Assembly: GCA_024516035.1 (NCBI GenBank)
Contig: CM044959.1
Location: 25,361,644-25,425,643, forward strand
DNA from: Bactericera cockerelli
Taxonomy: Eukaryota > Arthropoda > Insecta > Hemiptera > Triozidae
Direction of reading: 5' to 3'
Length of the DNA stretch: 64,000 nucleotides
Positions within the stretch are counted from its first letter, which is position 1, and each line of letters starts with the position of its first letter. A model generated the notes under the pieces. That model was given only the letters and a program-made list of their open reading frames with translations. It did not search any database and was not told the DNA's origin. Positions 22,538-35,292 of this stretch are shown here, in pieces. A program made the translations under genes and the position numbers.

Positions 22538-23316
22538 CTTTCATGACTTACTTCTGTACTGGGTCTCCTGGCATCTTCTCCTTATTCCTCTCATGACGTA
22601 CTTCTGTACTGGGTTCCTGGCATCTTCTCTTATTCCTCTCATGACTACTTCTGTACTGGGTCTCCTGGCATCTTCTCCTTATTCCTCTCATGACGTACTT
22701 CTGTACTGGGTCTCCATTCTTTCCTCTCATGACGTACTTCTGTACTGGGTCTCCTGGCATTCTCCTTCTTCTCTCATGACGTACTTCTGTACTGGGTCTC
22801 CTGGCATTTTCTCCTTATTCCTCTCATGACGTACTTCTGTACTGGGTCTCCTGACTTTCTCTCATGACGTACTTCTGTACTGGGTCTCCTGATCTTCCTC
22901 TCATGACTTACGTCTGTACTGGGTCTCTTGTCTTCCTCTCATGACTTACTTCTTACTGGGTCTCCTGGCATCTTCTCCTTCTTCCTCTCATGACTTACGT
23001 CTGTACTGGGTCTCTTGTCTTCCTCTCATGAGTACTTCTGTACTGGGTCTCTGTCTTCCTCTCATGACTACTTCTGTACTGGGTCTCCTGGCATCTTCTC
23101 CTTCTTCTTCCTCTCCTGACGTACTTCTGTACTGCGTCTCCTTGTCTTCCTCTCATGACGTACTTCTGTACTGGGTCTCTGTCTTCCCTTCTGCTTCTTC
23201 TGTACTGGGTCTCTCTCATGACTATCTGTACTGGCCTTCTTCCTGCTCATGACGTACATCTGTACTGGGTCTCCTGTCTTTCTCTCATGACGTACTTCTG
23301 TACTGGGTCTCCTATC
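22538..23316 (+). repeat. Minisatellite, TGACGTACTTCTGTACTGGG unit, about 19 copies
   Basis: The core CTCATGACGTACTTCTGTAC plus TGGGTCTC recurs with spacers of 0 to about 20 bp (often CTGGCATCTTCTCCTTATTC), so the period varies from about 35 to 52 bp. Open frames on both strands are repeats of the same residues and not genes. Confidence 0.93.
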
Positions 23317-24029
23317 TGTGACAGATAAACGATTGCGTTATTAGCTCAGAACCTCTAGTCGCGAGTTCTATTCCTGCCAAATGTAAATTCATTCTGGATT
23401 GACTTACGTTTTTCTTGTATCCCTTCTTTTTCTACTCTCCCGATTTCTGATGGTATAAAATATTTGAGAGAACCCAGTACAATACTTTTCTCATTTATTG
23501 AGAACCTTTTCCTAAGAGTCTTGAACATTTCTCGATTTTAACCCCACCCTTTTTTTAATGCCGTTGCCTTTCCACTAATTGGACGCTTGCATCAACATTT
23601 GACGCTATTTATTACCGTACAGTGTTGTCAGAACCCACTTTATCGTTCTGTAATGTGTTGCGTGCCGGGCGTCGGTACAGGAAATGTGGCAAGGAGCGAA
23701 ATGTCGGATTGCTTCCTCGGGGTACTCCTTGATTGAGTTTAATTCATTACTCGAGCAAATCTACTATGCTTTAGGAAATAGAAATTAATAAATAATTGTG
23801 TGTTCTGTGTTATTATATCACAAATTCCCCACCTTTAGCATATCCCCACCTTCAGCACAAGATTTTTTATCTTTTGAAGGTGGGTATACCCTCATTGTTT
23901 GTTGAAGATGTTATTGTGAAATATAAATACATTGAAACTTAAAAAAAAAAAATAGTTAGTAGCGCAGAATTATAGGACATTTATGTTTCTTTTACAGTCT
24001 TGTATATCATTTACCCATAATTTCGCCAC

Positions 24030-24205
24030 ACTAGTCGCTGCTCACATCGAGGCAGCTACTCATTTTTCCTCACCTGGTGTGAGTGGACCTCAGACATGCA
24101 AAGTACCTACAATGCCGAAAATTTTCAACTCGACTTAGATTCGAACCTAGATCTCCGTGCGTACAAGACTGTTGCGCTATACCAATCGGCCACGGTGACT
24201 AGAGA
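24030..24205 (-). mobile_element. tRNA-headed SINE (CCTCGTGAGGAAAA family), minus copy
   Basis: On the minus strand: head CACCGTGGCCGATTGGTATA, B-box GGTTCGAATCTAA, then TACTTTGCATGTCTGAGG and CAGGTGAGGAAAAATGAGTA. The order is the same as at 7605 and 8262. Confidence 0.78.
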
Positions 24206-25251
24206 TAGAAATAAATGTTTAATATGTGTAACGGAGCTCCCTGTCCCAAGCTTTAAGCATAGGTATTTTGTCCTACTGATATTTTTAAACATAGCTATGT
24301 CTAGTAGAAATAGGAAGAAGCATTTGTCGTGTCATTTTATGAATTCAGTCTACTTGTGCTCCTTTTCATTCTAGCTCAAGACAACTTGTCCCTGAATAAA
24401 TCTAATAACGTGACGTCACGAGTGCAGCATGCATCTCACACGGAAAATTAGACTGAGACACTCCAGCAGGCGAAATCTGCTATCACAGAATGCATCAATC
24501 TCGAGCTTCGCGTGTTTCCTATCCCTCCTCTTCTCCTCTCTCCCTCACTTTTCGTGAAAAGCTGTGATAAACTTTCTCATCCACTCCACTTTTTCTGTCC
24601 TTCTTTCTATTTCTCTTTCTCCCTCGCTGTCCCTATCACCCGTTAGAGTCCCCCTACTTTACCCCCTGTTATTTTCTCTGTTATAGTCATAAACTTTAAC
24701 CCCTCTCCAATATTTACTTTCTCTCACTCCCCTCACTCTTTACTTCCTCCATCTCCCTCTTTCTCCTCAAGGTCCCCTAGGAAATAACTCTGGTTCCGTG
24801 CTTATGTCACTTCACATCACATCGCGAGTGAGTACTACAAGGGCCATACCCCAGAACTTTGCTAGTACCTACAAAATTACCAACTTGCGGTTTATGACGT
24901 TGTAAAACGTATCAAGTACCGTAAAATCTTTACCTAGCGTTATATTTAAATAAACAAATAAAACTTATCAAGGCTGATGTGAAAAATTTCGACCCTTCAA
25001 AGAATTTTTCAGACCCGTGGTTTGTGTGCTACCGTTGAACTTGGTTTATGCTAATTGGTTTATGCTGTCCAGATCCTTTGAAATTGTGTTCCTGAGTATT
25101 TTAGGTGTTTGAGAAGTCTCCACCAATCGTAACACACTTAATCCACATGAAATGGATTGAAGATGACTGTGCAAGAACTGATTGAAAAGATTATGCAATA
25201 CTGTTAAAAGAAGAGTCCTCCGTTAATGCCAGGAAATTTTCAGTAAGTTCA

Positions 25252-25289
<38 letters not shown>

Positions 25290-26639
25290 TATTATGGGCG
25301 TTCCTATTATACATTTACACTTAGCATTATAGCATTATTGTAAATAGTAAAAGACATATTTATTACCTAAAATCTAAGTCAACTCCTAGTTTGCTTTCTC
25401 AACCAGGTAGGGTGCGAAAAGGTTAAAATGCTTATTTATAAATATGAAATTTTAAACTTCTTGCTTAAAATGGAGTTTCAAAATTTCTTCCTGACCTTAT
25501 TTTTCTCACCTCGATCTTTTCTTTCCTTGCCATTCTTTTTTATGTGTGTCATGAATATATTTTCCCCGGGTATGAATTTCCTCTCTGTAATGCTCATAAT
25601 CTGTCTGGATTATATGTTTTGTTTATGTGATGCTCAAATAACAAACAATGGTATTTGAGAAAAACTGTTTTCTGAACCGTATGTTTTTTTTAAGTTTTGA
25701 TAATTTTGAGATTTTGTACACATTAAGTTTGGTCTAACTAGACTTCTTGTTCTAATCCGAGAGTTTGAATTCAATCAGGCGCGGCCGATGGAGCTGTGGA
25801 ACTGCAGCACCCCAAGACGAAAAAGAAAAGATTTTCTCAAGTCCACAGTGAAAATTATCACACATTTCGTGAATAATTAATGGATAATTATTATTATTGG
25901 CATGGCAAAGAAAACTCGAAATCCTGAGATACTGAGAAAAAAAAACGACTCTATAAATCTCAATTTAGTCCCGTTTATGTGGCAGCACCCCCAAAACATT
26001 TTCTTCGTAGTCTTCTGACTCACTCATTACCTATACTTACTGATATTTACATCTTTGATTTTGATTATATGTAGGTAAATATAAACTTTAAAACTAGAAA
26101 ATTCTCCTTCTACGGTAAAATAAAGTCGTGTAATGTTCACACCAGTATATTTCTCTCATCTATTCCGACGCACTACACTCGACTTACCTCTGCACATGTT
26201 CTATTTTCTATGTTCTATTTCATTACCTATCTCTCACTTCTCTTTGACTCCAATTCCGTCTCACTCATTGCACCGTGTTTCTTCGTCTGTAATTCTATAC
26301 GTTGGAGTTTTATTATGATAGGAAAATATAGAAACGGAAATAGGGGAAAAATAAGGAAACTCTGGAGATAGAGTTCAAGGTGAAATAACTACATTGCTGT
26401 CGTGTATATTCTCTCTCTCTCTCTCTCTCTTGCACCCTTTGTGTCATCCTCTGAAGGGCCGAAAAGAGGACAGACAAATTCATGTATAGTCGAACCTTGC
26501 AATAAGAGAACTGGATATAAGAGAAGTTTCCGGTCTCCTGAATTATCTTGTATCCAGTTTCGACTGAATTCTATAGTTTCCACCTAATTAAAATATTTAG
26601 TACAATACAAATAAAACAAAAATATTTTTAATCAACAAT

Positions 26640-26800
26640 TACTCATACAAGTAACTACTTAATTTTCCTCACGAGGCATGAGTGGACCCCGTATATCCAA
26701 GTACAGAGCAGAAAGTTTTCTACACTCTGGGGATCGAATCTATGTCACTGTGCTTGTAAGCCTAGCCTAGCGCAACACCACTCGACCATGGTGCTACAAT
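26640..26800 (-). mobile_element. tRNA-headed SINE (CCTCGTGAGGAAAA family), minus copy
   Basis: On the minus strand: head CACCATGGTCGAGTGGTGTT, B-box ATTCGATCCCC, CTGCTCTGTACTTGGATATA, CATGCCTCGTGAGGAAAATT, tail ACTTGTATGAGTAATTG. Confidence 0.8.
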
Positions 26801-27279
26801 ATTATATTAATAAAAATCCATTATGCTTGAGATTTAATTTCAAAATAATTATGTGTTGTGTTGTGTTGAGAAAGAAATCAATCACAAGGTTCGCAGTCGT
26901 CATTAGGTATTCGCAATGGTGTGCGAACTCTGCATTAGGAAACTGCAAAACTTCTGAATGCTGTTTGGCACGGCTCCCAACTTCCGAACAGGATTTATAA
27001 TGCACAAAGGTAGAATATTGTTATTATTATGTCAGAAATTGCTGACTATAGTTCAGTCCCTCTCCTTCCCCTGGACTCCATTTTACACTAAGTTCTCTCT
27101 ATAAATACACACCAGGGACCATTATTTATTCTGAGGCTTTTCCCTCTCCTTTCCTCTTTCGATCCTTTCTTCCCTCTCCGTATTCAAAATTCACCCGAAA
27201 TATTTACCCCAGAGTATATGCAGTGTTCCGGAGCGGTGGCAAAACAAGACCGGCCCAATTTATTAAAATAAACGGCTAA

Positions 27280-27650
27280 GTACTGGCAGGTTCGGATAAT
27301 GAGGCTTTGTTACTGTAGTACTGGCAGGCTCGGATAATGAGACTTTGTTATTGTAGTACTGGCAGGCTCGGATATAAGGCTTTGTTACTGTAGTACTGCC
27401 AGGCTCGGATAATAAGGCTTTGTTACTGTAGTACTGGCAGGCTCGGATAATAGACTTTGTTTTGTAGTACTGGCAGGCTCGGATAATAAGGCTTTGTTAC
27501 TGTAGTACTGCAGGCTCGGATAATAAGGCTTTGTTATTGTAGTACTAGCAGGCTCGGATAATAGGCTTTGTTATTGTAGTACTGGCAGGCTCGGATAATG
27601 AGGCTTTGTTATTGTAGTACTGGCAGAATCAGACAATGAGGATTTCTCCA
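27280..27650 (+). repeat. Tandem repeat, 38-bp unit, about 10 copies
   Basis: The unit begins GTACTGGCAGGCTCGGATAA and continues TGAGGCTTTGTTATTGTA. Copies differ by one- or two-base deletions and substitutions; the last is the most diverged. No open frame is kept. Confidence 0.93.
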
Positions 27651-29184
27651 TTAAAAATTTATGAACTATCGTAATATGGTCTTGATCATCATCTGCACTC
27701 CGTTACTGAAACGCTCGCCTGTGATTAGTGATTGCATTCTTGCAAGAAAATGCATTTAGGGTGCAGCTTCAATTTCCAAATGGCTTCATTTTATGAGTGC
27801 TACTATCAAGAGTAACGTTTAAAACAATTATATCCGACTTTTCAAGTAAAATCTGATTTCTGGAACAATTACCCTCGCGGATATGACCTAGTTTCTCCCT
27901 CTCCTCTTCTTCCTAGTTCCCAGCTCCTCTGAGCCATACACAAACGAGTTTCCCAGCAGATAGCATTAGAAAGCAGCAGGAGTATAGCTTGAGCGAGATA
28001 AAATACGGATGGGAAAGCGGATGTTTACGACGGAAGATCATATCCGTGTGCTAAGTACTATAAAGTGGCGGGAATGACGAAACGGGAGCTCCTCCAACAC
28101 TCGTGAGCTAGTGCATCAGGGTGTACTGGGAATTGCAGAAAGCTGGAAGTAATTATTATTTTCCGTATGTATTTTATCTGAAATTTGTTTAATTGGATTT
28201 TTCTGCTATTCTATTGCACAGGTTGATATGGTAAAGTATGAAAATGAAGGCCTGGACAAGCTATGTCTTTGTTTTTTATTCTCATTATTGCATAAATATA
28301 TATCCATTGATCGGTTTGACAGAGCATTCAAACAAATGAAGCTAAATAATGGAATTGAGCTGATTTTAGGTAGCTAGTCTTACTGTCATATTCAATAGTT
28401 AAAAAAAGAAGACATAAGTTTGTTACTAATTTTTTAAGGAACTCCGTACTTTTCTGTATGTCTAGCTGTTTAGTGTCTACCGGATTCAACTCGAGAAAAA
28501 CAGAAAATTTTCCAAGATAATAAAGCTCTCACTTAGGGTATACCGCCATATCTACTTCACCAGTCCTACTGTAAAAGGTTGATGTATTGCTTTCCAGAGA
28601 GGAAAACTCAAGAAACTGAACTTCATTGAGTAATAAATAGAGAGCAAGGGAGAAAAATACCCAATGAATTTTTTCTTCGTATGGGAAAAAGAGGAGCATA
28701 CAGCATATGGCCGCTGAATCCCGTATTGTTTTCGTTATAGATGAAGAATTTATTCATCGAAACAATAGGTCAATTTATGTGTGGAAATATAGATATACTT
28801 GTTAGCTTTTCTTTTGCTTTCTCTTCGTGGTAGCTAGCTTCTTGTCGACAGTCCAGTGTTGAGTGGTAGGAAAAAGCCCCCAAATCTCAAAAACTATACA
28901 GATAAGGGGGCGGGTCATGGGAGTAATTATGATGGGGCTTGATGTGATTTATCAGCCTTAGAAGTTCGTTGGTGTTTATTTATACATACAAATTCGATCA
29001 AGTTTCATTTACAGTAAGATTATAAACATACTAGCAATATTTACAATTACCTATAGAAACAAAACTTAATCAAGGGTAGTGCTAATGCCAACTGTTACAC
29101 CCTGTATACGTACATTGGTAGAAGTCTTGGTCTGGTCGTATGTTCTTATTGAAATTTATTTACATAAATTACAAAGGTCTGCAT

Positions 29185-30068
29185 TAGGGTTGCCAGATCA
29201 TTTCCAGCCCAAAACGGGACAAGAGACCTAAAACGTCAAAAAAAAACGGGATTTTGGATGAAAATACGGGACAAGCCCTTTTTAACACCTTTTTCATTTG
29301 AGAGAAAACTCTCTCTACGTAACAGTTCGAGCTAGGAATGCTCATTACAAATGATAAAATTTTGAATACATTTTGCACATTTTGTAAATTTAAATTTTTA
29401 AAAATCAACTGCCACTTATTTAGGGAATTAATGTCTATTTTAGGAAAGATCTGTTCAATACTCGGTTTTAATATTTGGAATTCTTCGTACATTACATCTT
29501 CGTCAACGTTGATTTTTAAAACTTCCGCCGCCGCAACTAACTCAGAGTAACAAATTTCTTTATCTAGGTTCATAAACAATAACATTGAAAGGATATTACT
29601 ATCTGAGAAATCATACCTTTTTTTCAGGTAAGCAATTACATTACTATAAAAGGTAGAGAAATCTGTTTTCATTTCACAGCTAGGTCTGGCTTTACTTTGT
29701 CAATAATTTTCTTCGCTTGGCTTCCAAAGAATTTATCATTCATCCTTTGTTCTAGTCTCTTCAACAATTTAGTCATTTCAACATGCATTTCAACAACTGT
29801 TAGGGTGTCTGATTCAAGTTTTTTCATAGTGGATTCTAAAGAAAACATGACATTATGAAGAAATGAAAAATAGGCTAGAGTTCTATTTTCCTCCTCCTCA
29901 GAAATGAAAATACTTTCAATGGAAGCTGGACATTCATTTTCTTCATCAATTTATTATCACCCAAATTACCAGAGGAGATGGTGAAACTGGGGAAAATACG
30001 GGACATTTTGAAAAGTGCAGCCCAAAATACGGGACGTCCCGGGAAATACGGGACGTCTGGCAACCCTA
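29185..30068 (-). mobile_element. hAT-superfamily element, 884 bp, internally deleted
   Basis: Terminal inverted repeats TAGGGTTGCCAGA (13 bp) at both ends, flanked by a perfect 8-bp target duplication GTCTGCAT (29177-29184 and 30069-30076). The length of the duplication and the TAGGG start fit hAT. Subterminal CGGGAC motifs recur near both ends. It carries only the 3' part of a transposase on the minus strand, so it cannot move on its own. Confidence 0.93.
29200..29938 (-). pseudogene. hAT transposase C-terminal remnant (dimerisation domain)
   Basis: Two overlapping frames. The upstream one (29938 to 29669) reads ESIFISEEEENRTLAYFSF and later RLEQRMNDKFFGSQAKKII, ending at a TGA. The next begins MKTDFSTFYSNVIAYLKKRY and contains YSELVAAAEVLKI and IPSSNCYVERVFSQMKKV. 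The last is the hAT C-terminal dimerisation domain with its ERVFS-type motif. A one-base frameshift separates the frames. The N-terminal zinc finger and most of the RNase-H core are missing. The final residues run into the terminal repeat and are not transposase. Intact relatives must exist elsewhere for it to have been mobilised. Confidence 0.87.
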
Positions 30069-30357
30069 GTCTGCATTGTAGGCTATCAATACCCTCCAAC
30101 TGATCCAACATAAGCATGATCTTGCACCAATGAGCATCCACAAATATTTTAATTTTTTATTGAACTATAACACAAACTATTTTTATTTAACTATAACACA
30201 AAATTAGACATCAATTTGCAACTGTGCATTGTGTAGGTGTGCCCCTGATTCAAGAAAGGACCGAACATTTTACGCGTTACTTCCATCAATTGCTGACTCA
30301 TTCCTCCAAGAAGATATCATGCCTTAATCCCCCCCACTCCAACGGTCTCTGTTCCAG

Positions 30358-30505
30358 ATTGTCCCAGGCAACATTAACACGTACACTGTCGCCGACCAGA
30401 AGTTTGACCCTCCCATCATTGCGTCCAAAGTACGGATCATCCCCTACAGTGAACAGATGAGGACTGTGTGTATGCGGATCGAACTGATGGGGTGTCTTCA
30501 TGAGG
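30358..30505 (+). CDS. Ddr: Discoidin domain receptor, internal exon b (end of DS domain)
   Basis: Encodes 49 residues plus one base. It opens IVPGNINTYTV, continues DPPIIASKVRIIPYSEQ, and ends MRTVCMRIELMGCLHE, the typical C-terminal strand of a DDR discoidin domain. The two cysteines of VCMRIELMGC are those that pair with the N-terminal Cys and the AWCP Cys in vertebrate DDRs. The acceptor is GTTCCAG before 30358 and the donor is GTAAGT at 30506. It enters in phase 0, matching exon a, and leaves in phase 1. Joined to exon a, the sequence reads GRNGKE then IVPGN, as expected for the family. A 26.2 kb intron separates it from exon a. Confidence 0.93.
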
Positions 30506-30599
30506 GTAAGTTGGATGATTTGATGTGTAGATATTTGATACAGAACTGAATATTTCGAAGCTTTCGATAAGAGATACTAAAGAAAAAGACAGTAACATA

Positions 30600-31160
30600 A
30601 AGCATTGTGATAGGGCTTATAGTAAACTAATTGCTTCCAGGTATATAAACATCATTCTATTTAGTAAGATGGAAAATTTTAGAAGAAGGAAATGATAGAT
30701 GTGACTGCAATGCACTACAAGATGAGGAACACTTACTAGTTTGTCCTAACTTACCTGAAACTTGCACTCGTGAGGACCTTAGAGTAGCAAATAGTAGAGC
30801 CATTAGAGTAGCTGAACACTGGGCAAATACTATCTAGAATTATTATTGTTGTATTACTCTAACTAACACAAATTTAATACACTTACTTGATTTTACTTCA
30901 TTAAATGTCTTTACCTACCCACCGATATGTGACACTATGCTTGTACTGTTTTTGAACTGTACTTTGCTTCTCAATCTGAGAGACTAGTACAAATAATTAT
31001 TAGAAGTGTTTTGTTTTGGTTTTTGTTTTTTTTTTGTTTTTTTTTTAATCCATCAGATATACGATATTACTTTGTACATTTGTTTTACATATTCCTGTTC
31101 TTTTTAACTGTACTAATTTGAAAATAAAGGCGTCAAATCTGGACACGTAATAATAATAAC
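30600..31160 (+). mobile_element. 5'-truncated non-LTR retrotransposon 3' end
   Basis: A coding remnant from 30697 to the stop at 30837 reads RCDCNALQDEEHLLVCPNL, then LRVANSRAIRVAEHWANTI. The CxC...HxxxxC arrangement is the zinc-knuckle tail found at the end of many LINE reverse-transcriptase proteins. The roughly 300 bp after the stop look like a 3' UTR ending GTAATAATAATAAC, a short TAA-type tail typical of some LINE clades. The 5' boundary is not defined. Confidence 0.65.
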
Positions 31161-32434
31161 ATCTTTCTAAGGCTAACAGCATTAATAAGGAATTACACCC
31201 TCAATTTTTTACTTGAGGAGTTCAAATATCTCAAGTTCGAGAAGTTGTGATATAATTGGATGATTTGATAACAAGAAAGTTTGGGAAAAGTGAGCAATTA
31301 GATAAAATTTCTTGGAGCATTCTACAGGATGAATCAAAAAATTCCAAGTCGAATACTCAGCCTCAATTTTTAACCATTGACATTCATCGGTTCTAATTTT
31401 ATTCCATAAAAAAAGATTCTAGTGGAATGACGCATTGAGTAAGAACGGAACTACGAGTATATTGAACGTTTTCATAAAAAGTAAATACGGCTTCAATATT
31501 AGGGACCCTGTAAAACAATAACTTTAATGATATATTTTTTTACAATTTTTTTTATAAGTTCTGTTGAGATTTCCAGAAGAAGCATACTAACTACCTCGCC
31601 ATTTTTCAAACTAGGAAGACGTATTTTTCACATTTTATCCCCTCTCATGGTCCAGTGTTCGGGTGTTCTGTTTCATATACATAGATTTCAGAGCACACTC
31701 CTGTTCAGAACCACCCGAAATTTACGTAAAGCAGTAAACTTCAATTCAAACAATAACAGATACTATCTCGAATGACATATTATGTAGATGTTAGAGACGT
31801 AGGGCAACTTAAAGATTCATGACTTTCTTGAGGTCATCAGGATAAATGAACTTCAGACACACCGGGAACAATATGAGCAATGAGCACAGAGGCCGTACAC
31901 TTGCACACCATTTAGTTTTCCAATTAAACCCGTTTTATTTATTTTTTTCGCAAGAATGAGAACAATTTTCAAATTTGAAACTAAGAATTAATGCATAATA
32001 AAAAAAAAGTCTCCAACTTTTTCCATTAAAACTAAGTAGGAAAGTTGAGAAAAATGCAACTTTGAAAACTTTGTTCTCGTTCTGCTTCAACACCTCTTCA
32101 CTGAAAAGTTTTAAATCCGAATTCTGTGCGGCTACACTTATTCTGTCTGACCTATTCACCTTCTATTTGTATTCCCTGACTTTTCCATCCGTTGTAAGCT
32201 ACACCCATAGAAGTGATTATCAAAAGAATGACTTATTGATTCTGATCATTGATTATTGTATCTCCGTCCTGGTTGTACCTAGGAAGCTGAATTTTTTGCC
32301 CAAAGGCTCTTGGTTCAAAATTCCAAGGGCACAAACCTTTGCTGCAATTAAGTGGTGGTGAAATCGAGCAAGTGGGCCATTGTTCCATTTTCTTAAAATC
32401 ATTATTGAACTTTAAAATATAATTATGCAGTACA

Positions 32435-32556
32435 GTAACTTTCGTGATACTACTCAAACTCGCTTTACTAAATTTACGCTGAACCCGCAACCACGGACCT
32501 CCAGGTTACAAGTCCTCCGCCTTATCGATCAAGCTACTGAGGTCGGTGTGACTTAA
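32435..32556 (-). mobile_element. tRNA-headed SINE (GATCGATAAGGCGG family), minus copy
   Basis: On the minus strand: ACCTCAGTAGCTTGATCGAT, AAGGCGGAGGACTTGTAACC, GGAGGTCCGTGGTTGCGGGT (B-box region) and a tail with CGAGTTTGAGTAGTATCACG. Confidence 0.78.
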
Positions 32557-33312
32557 AGTAACTTAAGTTTGCCAGGTGGTAGATTAACTTCTCGGCTCGA
32601 TGTCCTCGATGGTCACCATATTCTTGTGTCAGCATTGTGCCAACTCATTGCTAGCAGGTCCAGCTCTAAGCTTTGCTCTCGATCTCCTGCTTGTTCACTC
32701 AAGAGGTGGAAAACTGTTAAGAATAATTGTTCAAAAATAAAAAGTTCTTACGTTCCTCAGATCTCTACAAGTTGATGTGAAAAAGAATCTTAAGGGTACC
32801 TTAAACATAATATCACTTTAGGGTACCTACTCTTCTGCCATTATCGTGTTATCTCTTATTTAGTATTTTATCAATTTAATTAAATTTGCTTTTACTTTTT
32901 CCAGTGAATTTCATTTTTGCCTCATTTAGAAACTCCATTTCAATTCAATTCTAATATTCTAGCACAAGTTTATTTGCTTGAGATGGCGCTAGCTCTAGCA
33001 TTCTTGGGAAAGCGTGTAAAGAATCATCTACTGAAGGACCCTTGATTAATTTCTGTTGGTAGATTCATCTATTCTGTTTCATCTTCCGTCCCGCAACGTA
33101 TTTCACTAGTCTCTCTGCTAAATATTTTTCTTACGTAGAGCTAATGTGGAATAATGAGGAAGAAAAGAGTATTCATTTTTTATTCTTCTGTTTCTGAAAG
33201 GTTCAAGACATTTATTTCTCTCTACGCACCCCTCCTCCTTTGGAGTAAAAGCAGGAAAAATGCACTTTGTTTAGTTAATGGGTTTCCAAAATAATATTTT
33301 TCCACTACTATT

Positions 33313-33512
33313 GTGCACTGGTATTCAAGTGGTTAACGCGCTAGTCTGGTAATCCAGGCAGCGCAGTGATCAATTCCCACCCAGTGCATGAATTTTTCCT
33401 CATTCAATTGAGTTTTTGACCACATAATAATAAGACTCTGAGGGTTAGGTGGTAGAAAATGCTTTGAGCATTAACCTCGCCTGGTGGTTACTAAAGTGAC
33501 TAAAGAGTATTG
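33313..33512 (+). mobile_element. tRNA-headed SINE (GTGCACTGGTAGTCAAGTGG family), copy 1
   Basis: Head GTGCACTGGTATTCAAGTGG with TTAACGCGCTAGTCTGG, a weakened B-box (GATCAATTCCCACCC), then TTTTTCCTCATTCAATTGAG and AGGGTTAGGTGGTAGAAAAT, ending GCCTGGTGGTTACTAAAG. The copy at 61181 is better preserved. Confidence 0.82.
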
Positions 33513-35037
33513 TTAGAATTACTATTTGATTTTTCTTCTATAAATTTATTGCTACTTGACATGAATGGTTTTGGGAGCCGTTCTAAATTTTACTCCATCT
33601 AATTCACTACTTCCGCTTCAAATTCCAAGGAATTCCTTTGCTTCCTGTCTATCTGTCTATCATGATTTTTCAATAAAATGGACATTTTTATTAATTTGTA
33701 TGTGTAATAATAACTAAATATTTAGCTAGATAATAAAAAATATAGTTTTTTTTTTAAACTTAATCAACCTTCATTAATAATAATAAATAACAATAATATT
33801 TCTTTGTGTTATTATATCACAATTTAATTCAGTGGGTGACCAACATTTGAGAACCACTGGTTCAGAGTATCAATTTACTCCCGCTTTGTATCATTACTCA
33901 AAAGTCGAAAACTCAGTTTCAATTTTGCTCCTTCATTTCAAAAGGAATATTTCTCGAGATGATATTATGGTGTTCTTTCTTTTTAGCAAAAAGTGTTTCA
34001 TGGCGTGAAAAACGAAAAAGTTGAAGTTGAAAAAACAAATAGAGAGAGAGAGAGGAAAAGAGAGAAACACATAGAGAAAGAAAGAGATAATTATATAAAG
34101 TGAGAGACAGAGAAAAATAAAATAGTGGGAGAGGTAGAGTTAAAAGGCGGGAGACCATATTTTTTTGTTTTCTTTTTTGCAATTATGAGAGTAACGAAAA
34201 AATAAGCGAAAAAAGGTGAGACCGTTTATATTATTTATTTATTTACCTTTTAAAAAAAACTGGGTGAGGATTAATGTGATGTTTGTTTTTGACATATTCA
34301 TGACTTAAAAGAATGATGGGGTTTAATCGGACCACTTAACAATCTCGCACAGATATGAGAGGTGTTTTTTAACGACACGAAACCTACAACATTTTCAGGT
34401 AACAGCACCAACTTGGCATTTTATGATGTACTGTACATGTCATATGTTTAGTAGACCCAGGATCTAAAGGTTCAGTGATGTATTTCGAAGCGCTATTCAC
34501 TATTTAGTCGCTGTACATATTTTTTTTTTTTTTTTTAACATACTCAAAATATATTTAGTTTTAAACTTGGTACAAACAAAATAATAACAGTAAATGAACA
34601 TAATACATAAAATTAATAAAATTAGTACCTAGAAAAGTAATAGGTAATGAGTTTAGACTCATTTCAGCAAATAAGCTGGTCTATTTCTTCATTTTTTAAA
34701 ATTAAATTAAAGTTAAATGAAATGCTTCACAATAAAAGATCTTATTTACATCTTAAAAAATAGAAGTTTTAATTTGAAAACGATACTAACTCATTTTTTC
34801 TTCATCTTCTCCTTTAAAAAATAATAGGGTTGAATGTGGAAGGGTTGAGAACTTCACACTTCCCAACACTGGGTGAGGGTGTCAGGGGGGCTAAGCATGG
34901 GTTATCGTTTCAGTGTTGTGATGTTTCCCTTGTCTTGTTGTTTGATAGACAAGTAGAAAGCTAGATAGGAGAAGATCTGAATGCTAGCTTCCTATTTGAA
35001 CTGTTTTCCAAACTGTTATCCAGAGGTACATTCCATT

Positions 35038-35256
35038 TCAGAAAGAGAGAGAGAGAGATATAGAGATTTATTGGAAAGGGAGTGTCAGAGAAAGTGTCAG
35101 AGAGCAAGAGAAAGTGAGAGAGCAAGAGAAAGTGAGAGAGCAAGAGAAAGTGAGAGAGCAAGAGAAAGTGAGAGAGCAAGAGAAAGTGAGAGAGAGAGAG
35201 AGGGGAGAGAAAGAGAGAGAGAGAAAAAGAGAGAGAGAGAAAGACAGAGAGAGAAT

Positions 35257-35292
<36 letters not shown>

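Larger units (their letters stand above)
4189..30357 (+). other. Intron 1 of the visible part (26.2 kb)
   Basis: Runs from donor GTGAGG to acceptor GTTCCAG. Contents are itemised separately. Stretches in which I see nothing recognisable are about 4620-5150, 6380-7130, 10020-10260, 14000-14820, 15020-15840, 16140-16440, 19040-20070, 20220-21660, 21740-22530, 24210-26400, 26800-27270 and 27660-29170. They hold only AT-rich unique-looking sequence and homopolymer runs, including 30-odd T near 25258. Confidence 0.85.

Noticed and set aside
22538..23316. CRISPR-like array of repeats and spacers
   Set aside because: Spacers are similar to each other, of variable length including zero, and the host is a eukaryote; it is a minisatellite.
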